Shown here one piece after another: positions 1 to 6,229 of a DNA stretch of 6,818 nucleotides; within the stretch, counting starts at the first letter, position 1, and each line of letters starts with the position of its first letter. A program made the translations under genes and the position numbers. A model generated the notes under the pieces. That model saw only the letters and a list, made by a program, of their open reading frames with translations. It made no database searches and was not told the origin of the DNA. This DNA is from an uncultured Eubacteriales bacterium. Its GTDB lineage: Bacteria; Bacillota; Clostridia; Oscillospirales; CAG-272. The DNA is taken from the NCBI GenBank assembly GCA_934446485.1, contig CAKSEM010000078.1:1-6818 (forward strand), read 5' to 3'.

Positions 1-824
1 TCAGTGTAGGTGAATTCATCGTGATATAGAGGCTCGTACCGTGACGGATTCTTGACAATCCCGGCAAGTGCCGCACATTCGACGAGCGAAAGCTCGGAGA
101 CATCCTTTCCGAAATATGTGCTTGCTGCAGTGCGAACTCCGTAGCAGTTGTTTCCGAGATATACTATATTGAGGTACATCTCGAGAATCTCTTCCTTGCT
201 CATTCGCTTTTCCAGATTGAGAGCGCGGAATATCTCCTCAACCTTGCGCTGAATCGTGACCTCATCATCGCCGGTCAGATTTTTAACAAGCTGCTGCGTG
301 ATCGTCGATGCTCCGCGAACCTCTTCAAAGCCGACAAAATAGTTGACTATCGCCTTTGAAGTGCCGAGCCAGTCAACTCCGTTATGCTTCAGAAATCTGT
401 GATCCTCGATAGCAATAAATGCATTGATAAGATTCTTCGGCATAGAGCTGTAATCTGCCCAAAGGCTGTTAACCGAGCCGTACAGGCGCTCGTCCTCAAG
501 TTCAACCGCCGTTCCCTGTCTGAGCTGGCGATCTTCGATCGTATCGTATTTCATGTAATAGATACGTGTCGTCGTATCCTGTGACGCCGATACAAGCATC
601 GATGAATCGATCTCAAGATCAAGATTATTCTTTATATATACGGCAAAGACCGTACCAATTATAACGCCGCAGATCATGCCGATCAGAAGGAGCGTCAGCA
701 CAATATTTACAACGTAGGACAGTACCCTGAGTGCTATCTTCCCCGCGCGCCGAAAGCCTCCGGCGGGAACCGGATTGCCGCCCTGCTCAGGCTGCGTCGG
801 TTTTTTTCTGTTCTTATCCGTCAT
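1..824 (-). CDS. Peptidoglycan glycosyltransferase (GT51), probable class A penicillin-binding protein, N-terminal part
   Basis: The protein polymerises lipid II into glycan strands on the outer face of the membrane. The frame is open from ATG at 824 to the window edge, giving 274 residues and no stop, so the 3' part is missing. Residues 1-33 are a basic, proline- and glycine-containing cytoplasmic tail. Residues about 34-63 form one membrane anchor (VVNIVLTLLLIGMICGVIIG). The GT51 motifs follow in order: IEDHRFLKHNG with putative catalytic Glu140 (139-149), RGASTITQQ (170-178), RKVEE (193-197), then EEILEMYLNIVYLGNNCYG (211-229) and IVKNPSRYEPL near the edge. The transpeptidase domain would lie beyond the window, so a class A PBP (PBP1A/PonA type) is inferred; a monofunctional transglycosylase remains possible. 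The start was chosen because AGAAAGGA lies 10 bases upstream; an in-frame ATG at 845 would sit before that site and is less likely. Confidence 0.93.
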   Translation of the reverse strand, partial: MTDKNRKKPTQPEQGGNPVPAGGFRRAGKIALRVLSYVVNIVLTLLLIGMICGVIIGTVFAVYIKNNLDLEIDSSMLVSASQDTTTRIYYMKYDTIEDRQLRQGTAVELEDERLYGSVNSLWADYSSMPKNLINAFIAIEDHRFLKHNGVDWLGTSKAIVNYFVGFEEVRGASTITQQLVKNLTGDDEVTIQRKVEEIFRALNLEKRMSKEEILEMYLNIVYLGNNCYGVRTAASTYFGKDVSELSLVECAALAGIVKNPSRYEPLYHDEFTYT

Positions 825-834
825 CAATTGGCAT

Positions 835-842
835 TCCTTTCT
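835..842 (-). promoter_or_regulatory. Ribosome binding site of the GT51 glycosyltransferase gene
   Basis: AGAAAGGA on the minus strand ends 10 bases before ATG 824. It supports that start over the in-frame ATG at 845, seven codons upstream, which overlaps the 5' side of this site. Confidence 0.6.
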
Positions 843-907
843 CATTGTACAGTTCGACACGCCGCCGAATTTCGGAGGACGCTGCACAGAACCATTGTAT
901 TCCACAC

Positions 908-934
908 ATTTTAACTTAGTATTAACACATGCAA
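908..934 (-). promoter_or_regulatory. Candidate promoter for the GT51 glycosyltransferase gene
   Basis: The A+T-rich part of the gap after dnaE holds several sigma-A-like elements on the minus strand. One pairing is TTGCAT (934-929) and TAAAAT (913-908), with a short 15-base spacer. A second is an extended -10, TGT-TAATAC (927-919), whose -35 region is weak. Either would give a leader of roughly 80-100 bases before ATG 824. No element is a full consensus match. A promoter here is plausible because the gap is much longer than the other spacers in the window, but read-through from dnaE is equally possible. Confidence 0.33.
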
Positions 935-955
935 AATTGTCCCGAAAATTATTGC
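931..955. repeat. Imperfect inverted repeat just after the dnaE stop codon
   Basis: On the minus strand the 25 bases read GCAA-T-AATT, an 8-base loop, then AATTTTGC. This gives an eight-pair stem with one bulged T. It begins directly after the dnaE stop codon and overlaps the upstream part of the candidate promoter. It is A+T-rich and not followed by a T run, so it does not look like a standard intrinsic terminator. It could be an operator, a weak 3'-end hairpin, or chance. Confidence 0.35.
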
Positions 956-3900
956 CTATTTTAGTACCACATTTTTGCGTCCGATGATGTGAATCAGCTC
1001 ATTTACGAGAAAATCGTCAACTGCACAGGAGAGTCTCATCTCCCGTTTGGTCGCCGGATCAAAGATGACTGTGCGCACCCCGCCCTCAAATATTTGAAGA
1101 AAGCTTGTAACTCGCGAGAGAAGACGTGCGTCTTCACTCGACACCCGCACATACAGCGTCCTTGGTTTTGCTGTGCCGGGTTGTGTAATAGACGAGCCCA
1201 CAGTATTATCGGATGCGGTATCCGACGGCATATCCGGCGGAAGCTCTTCATCCGGCTGCAAAACCTCAGCGGACTCAAGGATGATCTTGACCTCGCCCTC
1301 GTCCTTCAAGGATATGCTTCCGAAAACCGAAACAACGGCATTAGGCATCAGAAGATAGCCGTACTGCTCGGCAGCCTTCGAAAAGCAGATCAGCTCAATT
1401 TCGCCGGTCCTGTCTTCAATCGTTATGAACAGAAGGCGACCGCCCGAACGCGTATTTTTTTGAACGCGATTTGTGACTGCGCCGCAAATGTGTACACGGG
1501 AGCGATCTCCGAGTTCAGGTGACGCGGAAGAATCCGGTTGTTCCGAGACAGCTTCCTTTATTGAAGCGACAGTGAGCATGCCCTGCGCATCCGTTGATCT
1601 CCGGTAATCGTCAAGTATGTGTCCCGAAAGGTATACGCCGGAGCTTTCTCGTTCAAGACGCAGCCGCTCACGCGATGTGAATTCGGGTATATCCGGAAAT
1701 TTGGTATGGTGCTCGGCTTCGGGCATCGATGCACCGGCGCTTTGAAACATATCAAACTGTTCTTCGTTTGCTCCGCGAGGGTCGCTGTCCATAACGGATT
1801 CGTAAACAGCCAGCATCTGACTTCGTTTAGCTCCGAGCGAATCCATTGACCCCGACTTTATAAGCGATTCAAGCTGACGCCTGTTCATATCGTGATGTCG
1901 CATACGCGTGACAAAGTCGTCAAAGTCATCAAATGCACCGAGCTTTTCACGTTCATCCACGAGCGTGTCGATAAACTGCACACCGACATTTTTCAGTGCA
2001 AGTAAGCCGTAGCGTACGTCCGTCCCCTCAACGCTGAAATCACGGCGGCTGCGGTTTACATCCGGTGGAAGGATCCTGACACCGATCCTGTGGCATTCGG
2101 CGGTATATTCGGCTATTTTGTCGGCAGAGCCGAAGACTGAGGTAAGAAGCGCTGCGTAGTATTCGCTCGGATAATGAGCTTTGAGATATGCAGTACGGAA
2201 TGAAAGAACGGCATATGCCGCAGCGTGGGACTTGTTAAATGCGTAATTTGCAAAGCTGACTATCTCATCAAAGAGCGCCGATGCCAGGTCCCGCGGGGTA
2301 CCGCGCTCTTCAGCTCCGTCAATAAAAGAGTCTCGCTCGCATTCCAGAACCTCTGATTTCTTTTTTGATATTGCGCGGCGAACGATATCTGCATGACCGA
2401 ACGAATATCCCGCAACGGTGCGGAATATCTGCATTACCTGCTCCTGATAGACGATACATCCGTAGGTACTGTCGAGTATCGGAGCTAATTCGGGTATATC
2501 GTAAGCTACCTTTCCGCCGTCGGCGCGCGCCTTGACATATCTCGGGATGGAGTCCATCGGTCCCGGACGATATAGTGCAATTGCGGCTATAATATCATCG
2601 ATAGATCGCGGTTTAAGCTGCATCAGCATCTGACGCATACCGCGCGACTCAAGCTGAAACACTCCGTCAGTGCGCCCCTCCGAAATAAGCCTGTAGGTAT
2701 CTATGTCCGAAATGTCGACCGAGGAGAGATCGAAGCCGGGATCACGTTCACGTACGGCGCGTTCCGCATGATCGATTATTGTGAGATATCTGAGCGCCAG
2801 AAAATCGAACTTCAAAAGTCCGAGCTCAGCTATAGTGTCCATTCCGTATTGCGTTACGACCGCTCCGCCAGATGTTGCTATCGGTACATATGATGTGATA
2901 GGCCGATCGGTTATAACGACCCCGGCTGCGTGCGTCGATGAGTGTCGCGGCATCCCCTCAAGACTTGCGGCGACATCTATGAGATGATGTACGGCACTGT
3001 TGGAGTTATACATCTGAGAGAGTTCCCGCCGCTCATCCATAGCGCGTTTCAAAGTCATTCCGGGAGACTGAGGAATGAGCTTTGCAACACGGTCTACATC
3101 GGCATACGGCATACCGAGTGCGCGGCCTACATCGCGCACAGCCGCGCGTGCCGCAAGCGTACCGAACGTAATTATCTGAACAGCGTGATCTTCTCCGTAC
3201 TTTTCCTTAACGTATGCGATAACCTCATCTCGGCGGTCATAGCAAAAATCTATATCAAAGTCCGGCATACTGACCCGCTCTGGATTCAAAAAGCGTTCAA
3301 ACAGTAGGTCGAAGCGCAGCGGATCTATGTCTGTGATGCCGATAAGGTAAGCAACGAGACTTCCTGCGCCCGATCCGCGTCCCGGGCCGACCGGTAGTCC
3401 GTGTGATTTGGCGTAATTGACGAAATCCCAAACGATAAGATAATATTCGGGATATCCCATTTTCTGTATAACGGACAGTTCATAGTCGATCCGTTCACGA
3501 TAGTCGGCCTCGCTTCTGTCAGCGGAATATGTTATGTGCCTGTCGCGGATTCGCTTTTTAAGTCCCATTTCGGTCAGCCTGCGGAGAAAGGCGGACGGAG
3601 CTTCTCCTGATTCGGGGCGATATGCCGGCAAATGCGTATGTCCGAATTCAAAATCAAATGTACAGGACTCGGCTATTTTCACTGAGTTTTCTATGGCGCC
3701 CGGGTAATCGGCGAACAGCGCCGACATCTCCTCTGTACTCTTATAGTAAAACTCATCCGTTTCAAAACCGACAGGTCTGCCGTCGGTTATTACGTTGTTC
3801 GTCTGTATACACAGGAGGGTTGCCTGCGATTCGGCATCCGAACGTTTGAGATAGTGAATATCGTTCGTCGCCACCATCGGGATTCCGGTGGACTCGGATA

Positions 3901-4480
3901 TTGAACGTATGCCCTCATTAACGACACGCTGATCGGCTATACCGTGATCCTGAAGCTCAAGATAGTAGTTTCCGCGCCCAAAGAGCCCATCCATCATCAG
4001 GGCGTGCTCGCGTGCGCTGTCGTAATCTCCGGCAACGATTGCGCGCGGGATAAATCCGGCAAGGCACGCCGAAAGGGCTATCAGGCCGTCCGTGTGCTCA
4101 CGGAGAAGATCGAGATCTATACGTGGTTTGGAATAGAACCCGTCCGTAAAAGCGTGCGATGTCAAAACTGTCAAATTCCGATAACCTGTCTCGTTTTTGA
4201 CCAGAAGGATCAGATGGTAGCTCGGAAGGTCGAGATACCTGTCACGGTCATTCATCGTGCGTCTCGCAACGTAGACCTCGCAGCCGATGATCGGCTTAAT
4301 AGCTGCCTCTTTGCACGCCTTGTAAAATTCGACTGCGCCGTACATGACCCCGTGATCGGTAATAGCAACGGCGCTGTGTCCTGCAGCCTTTGCCGCTGCG
4401 GGGATTTCCGATATGCGGCAAGCGCCGTCAAGCAGACTGTATTCACTGTGAAGATGAAGATGGACAAAATCGCTTGCCAC
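956..4480 (-). CDS. dnaE: DNA polymerase III subunit alpha (replicative polymerase, DnaE1 type)
   Basis: This is the catalytic subunit of chromosomal replicase. Residue numbers here count from the upstream in-frame GTG at 4489; subtract 3 for the chosen start. The PHP domain covers about 7-215, with HLHLHSEYS (10-18), DHG (45-47), Glu71, His92 and NDIHY (209-213). The palm carries GPGRGSGAGS (368-377), PDFDIDF (409-415) with the catalytic Asp pair, and KFDFL (560-564) with the third Asp. RHSSTHAAGVV (515-525) and the fingers follow, including YRPGPMDS and FNKSHAAAYA (751-760). A helix-hairpin-helix region lies near 828-880, a clamp-binding-like QFDMF at 911-915, an OB fold at about 998-1075, a Pro/Ser/Thr/acidic linker at about 1078-1110, and a small C-terminal domain to 1177. 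The length is normal for the family. I chose GTG 4480 (1174 residues) because AAAGGGGAG lies 8 bases before it, whereas GTG 4489 overlaps that site. It follows whiA by 16 bases. Confidence 0.97.
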   Translation of the reverse strand: MASDFVHLHLHSEYSLLDGACRISEIPAAAKAAGHSAVAITDHGVMYGAVEFYKACKEAAIKPIIGCEVYVARRTMNDRDRYLDLPSYHLILLVKNETGYRNLTVLTSHAFTDGFYSKPRIDLDLLREHTDGLIALSACLAGFIPRAIVAGDYDSAREHALMMDGLFGRGNYYLELQDHGIADQRVVNEGIRSISESTGIPMVATNDIHYLKRSDAESQATLLCIQTNNVITDGRPVGFETDEFYYKSTEEMSALFADYPGAIENSVKIAESCTFDFEFGHTHLPAYRPESGEAPSAFLRRLTEMGLKKRIRDRHITYSADRSEADYRERIDYELSVIQKMGYPEYYLIVWDFVNYAKSHGLPVGPGRGSGAGSLVAYLIGITDIDPLRFDLLFERFLNPERVSMPDFDIDFCYDRRDEVIAYVKEKYGEDHAVQIITFGTLAARAAVRDVGRALGMPYADVDRVAKLIPQSPGMTLKRAMDERRELSQMYNSNSAVHHLIDVAASLEGMPRHSSTHAAGVVITDRPITSYVPIATSGGAVVTQYGMDTIAELGLLKFDFLALRYLTIIDHAERAVRERDPGFDLSSVDISDIDTYRLISEGRTDGVFQLESRGMRQMLMQLKPRSIDDIIAAIALYRPGPMDSIPRYVKARADGGKVAYDIPELAPILDSTYGCIVYQEQVMQIFRTVAGYSFGHADIVRRAISKKKSEVLECERDSFIDGAEERGTPRDLASALFDEIVSFANYAFNKSHAAAYAVLSFRTAYLKAHYPSEYYAALLTSVFGSADKIAEYTAECHRIGVRILPPDVNRSRRDFSVEGTDVRYGLLALKNVGVQFIDTLVDEREKLGAFDDFDDFVTRMRHHDMNRRQLESLIKSGSMDSLGAKRSQMLAVYESVMDSDPRGANEEQFDMFQSAGASMPEAEHHTKFPDIPEFTSRERLRLERESSGVYLSGHILDDYRRSTDAQGMLTVASIKEAVSEQPDSSASPELGDRSRVHICGAVTNRVQKNTRSGGRLLFITIEDRTGEIELICFSKAAEQYGYLLMPNAVVSVFGSISLKDEGEVKIILESAEVLQPDEELPPDMPSDTASDNTVGSSITQPGTAKPRTLYVRVSSEDARLLSRVTSFLQIFEGGVRTVIFDPATKREMRLSCAVDDFLVNELIHIIGRKNVVLK

Positions 4481-4488
4481 GGGAGTCA

Positions 4489-4497
4489 CTCCCCTTT
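4489..4497 (-). promoter_or_regulatory. Ribosome binding site that decides the dnaE start
   Basis: AAAGGGGAG on the minus strand ends 8 bases before GTG 4480. The upstream in-frame GTG (4489-4487) overlaps the end of this site, so it is unlikely to be the initiation codon. The site also touches the stop codon of whiA (4499-4497), which suggests that translation of the two genes may be coupled. Confidence 0.7.
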
Positions 4498-5261
4498 CAC
4501 TTTGAACTTGCGCTCATGTCGTCGGATTCGACATCTGAAGAGTTGCGCACTTCATCGGCGGCTGCGAGCAGACGCTCAAGTCTGTGCTTCATACCGGATT
4601 TTGTAATCGGCGGACAGCAGCGCCCCGCAAGCTCACCGAGAGAAGCCTGTGTGTACGTTCGTCTGAGCTCCGCAGCCTCGCGCAGCTCCTCGGGTAAAGC
4701 TGCCATAGCACCCGAGGACTCAAGAAACTCTATCGCATCGATATACTTATGTGATGCCGAAAGTGCCTTTCCGATGTTCGCCGTGTCGCAGTTGACCAGA
4801 CGGTTTACATTGTTCCTTACATCCTTAACTATACGGCTGTTCATGATATTGAACGCCGCCGACACGGCACCGATATATGCCAAAATATCACCTATAGTTT
4901 CGCTGTTTTTATAATACAGGATACATCTGCCGCGCCGCTGCGTGCTGCCGGGAGCAAAGCCGGCATCCGTCAGAACCGAAGCGACGAGCTCTGCCTCGGT
5001 GGGGTCTGTGAAAGAAAAGTCAAGGTGATATTCTTTTGCGGGATCGGTAACGCTGCCGCAAAAGACAAATGCAGCGCGCAGAAATTCGGCTCTGCATGAG
5101 TCACATCTGAAACCGTCTATGACCTTTGAAACACCGCTGCCCGAATTGAATGCTTCCATTGTATCTCTGTAAGTTCTGCGGCAGCAACCGCGTTTAGGTA
5201 CTCTTGCCGTAAGGGTGGCCTTTACCACCGAGCAGAATGATCCGTTATCTGCCATATTCAC
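4497..5261 (-). CDS. whiA: WhiA-family regulator with a shortened N-terminal half
   Basis: WhiA proteins pair a LAGLIDADG-like domain, without nuclease activity, with a C-terminal helix-turn-helix. They act in sporulation/division control in actinobacteria and in division and growth in Firmicutes. Counted from GTG 5261 (254 residues), family signatures are CCRR (26-29), CRAEFLRAAFVFCGSVTDP (56-74), YHLDF (78-82), ILYYKNSETIGDIL (114-127), NNVNRLVNCDTANIGK (150-165), LPEELREAAELR (189-200), ASLGELAG (206-213) and TKSGMKHRLERL (220-231), the last being the HTH. The usual length is about 300-325. Only about 25 residues separate the two Cys-containing segments that normally flank the first LAGLIDADG repeat, so most of that repeat is missing. 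A frame from ATG 5309 is open, but its extra residues are murB overlap. GTG 5261 has GGAGGG 10 bases upstream; ATG 5255 (252 residues, MADNGSF...) is the alternative. DNA binding is inferred from the HTH. Confidence 0.87.
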   Translation of the reverse strand: MNMADNGSFCSVVKATLTARVPKRGCCRRTYRDTMEAFNSGSGVSKVIDGFRCDSCRAEFLRAAFVFCGSVTDPAKEYHLDFSFTDPTEAELVASVLTDAGFAPGSTQRRGRCILYYKNSETIGDILAYIGAVSAAFNIMNSRIVKDVRNNVNRLVNCDTANIGKALSASHKYIDAIEFLESSGAMAALPEELREAAELRRTYTQASLGELAGRCCPPITKSGMKHRLERLLAAADEVRNSSDVESDDMSASSK

Positions 5262-6213
5262 CGCATTCCAACCCTCCGTCGTGTCCGACGAAGATAACCT
5301 CAGTTTCAATAATTATATCGTATTTTTCGTGCAGCTTATTCTTAATTATACCGATCAGTGACAAAACGTCGGCAGCCGTCGCGCCGCCGCGGTTTATAAT
5401 GAACCCGGCATGCTTCTCCGAAACCTCCGCTCCGCCGACTGAATACCCCTTGAGTCCCGCCTCATCTATCATTTGTGCCGTATACCTGCCCGGATAGCGC
5501 TTAAACGTGCTGCCGGCGCTCGGGTAATCGAGCGGTTGGCGCTCGGCGCGACGCCTGCGGTACTCATTCATCTTTTCTGCAATTACAGCGTATTCACCGC
5601 GGGCAAGCTTCATTTTGCATGACAGTATCACATATCCGGACGTACGGAATACGCTCTCGCGATATCCGAATGTATGTTCATCTCCCGTAACAGTAACGAT
5701 CGTGCCTGAGACAGGATCAAGGCAGCGCGTCTCGGTCACTATATCCGCCATCTCCGTTCCGTACGCACCGGCATTCATGTACACAGCACCACCGACAGTT
5801 CCCGGTATCCCGAACAGAGCTTCCATGCCTGAGAGTCCGGCGTCGCGTGCAGCTGCAGCGCAGTTTGAGAGCATTGCACCGCAACCTGCGTTAATGTATT
5901 CACCGTCTATTTCGATGTCGCGCATCCTCTCGGTCGATATGATAACGCCGTCAAAGCCTGCATCGTCGTATAGGACATTGCTGCCGTGACCTGCAATAAA
6001 GTATCGTACACCGCAGCTTCGCGCCCGTTCTAACGTAAACACGAGAGCTTCGTCAGTTGACGGAGCTGCAAACAGCCGTGCAGCACCGCCTATTCTGAAT
6101 GTAGAATGATGAGAGAGAGGTTCGTCCGATAGGAGCACTACAGAATCCTCTCCGGTCCTCCCGGCATTGTATCCGGACACCGTTTTTTCAAAGCATCTGA
6201 GATTATCACACAT
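5245..6213 (-). CDS. murB: UDP-N-acetylenolpyruvoylglucosamine reductase (UDP-N-acetylmuramate dehydrogenase), type II
   Basis: MurB is a cytoplasmic FAD enzyme. It uses NADPH to reduce UDP-GlcNAc-enolpyruvate to UDP-MurNAc, the second committed step of peptidoglycan precursor synthesis. The 322-residue protein has HSTFRIGGAA (36-45), the FAD-site segment AGHGSNVLYDDAGFDG (74-89), GMEALFGIPGTVGGAVYMNA (129-148), FGYRES with active-site Arg185 (182-187), the motif SAGSTFKR with catalytic Ser235 (232-239), AGLKGYSVGGAEVSEKHAGF (252-271) and the C-terminal ETEV glutamates (303-306). All key residues are present, and the length and final segment fit the type II enzymes common in Gram-positives. 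GGAG lies 10 bases before ATG 6213. The gene follows the HAD phosphatase by 16 bases, and its end overlaps the whiA start by 17 bases (11 if whiA starts at 5255). It belongs to the same probable operon. Confidence 0.96.
   Translation of the reverse strand: MCDNLRCFEKTVSGYNAGRTGEDSVVLLSDEPLSHHSTFRIGGAARLFAAPSTDEALVFTLERARSCGVRYFIAGHGSNVLYDDAGFDGVIISTERMRDIEIDGEYINAGCGAMLSNCAAAARDAGLSGMEALFGIPGTVGGAVYMNAGAYGTEMADIVTETRCLDPVSGTIVTVTGDEHTFGYRESVFRTSGYVILSCKMKLARGEYAVIAEKMNEYRRRRAERQPLDYPSAGSTFKRYPGRYTAQMIDEAGLKGYSVGGAEVSEKHAGFIINRGGATAADVLSLIGIIKNKLHEKYDIIIETEVIFVGHDGGLECGEYGR
5272..5277 (-). promoter_or_regulatory. Ribosome binding site of whiA, inside murB
   Basis: GGAGGG on the minus strand lies within the last codons of murB. 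It is 10 bases from GTG 5261 and 16 bases from ATG 5255, which favours GTG as the whiA start. Its position inside the upstream gene fits translational coupling of murB and whiA. Confidence 0.55.
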
Positions 6214-6223
6214 AACGCATAAG

Positions 6224-6227
6224 CTCC
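6224..6227 (-). promoter_or_regulatory. Ribosome binding site of murB
   Basis: GGAG on the minus strand ends 10 bases before ATG 6213 and directly follows the TGA of the upstream HAD gene (6232-6230). No room remains for a separate promoter in this 16-base gap, which supports co-transcription. Confidence 0.55.
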
Positions 6228-6229
6228 GA

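Noticed and set aside
865..875. An 11-base palindrome, CCGAATTTCGG, in the leader of the GT51 gene
   Set aside because: It is a five-pair stem with a single central base, too short a loop for a stable hairpin, and no T run follows. It is likely chance.
989..1522. A 177-codon plus-strand open frame antisense to the 3' end of dnaE
   Set aside because: The opposite strand encodes the well-supported OB-fold and C-terminal domain of DnaE. The translation shows no family pattern.
3944..4606. A 220-codon plus-strand open frame antisense to dnaE and the end of whiA
   Set aside because: It lies opposite strongly conserved coding sequence, its translation is rich in Cys, Arg and Ser without a recognisable domain, and it crosses a gene boundary. 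It is a by-product of codon use on the other strand.
4390..4914. A 174-codon plus-strand open frame across the dnaE-whiA junction
   Set aside because: It is antisense to two conserved genes and their ribosome binding site, with a low-complexity Ser/Arg-rich product. There is no support for expression.
5262..5309. Longer whiA start at ATG 5309
   Set aside because: The extra 16 residues only re-read the murB C-terminal codons in another frame and do not resemble a WhiA N-terminus, and a better start with a GGAGGG site lies at 5261.
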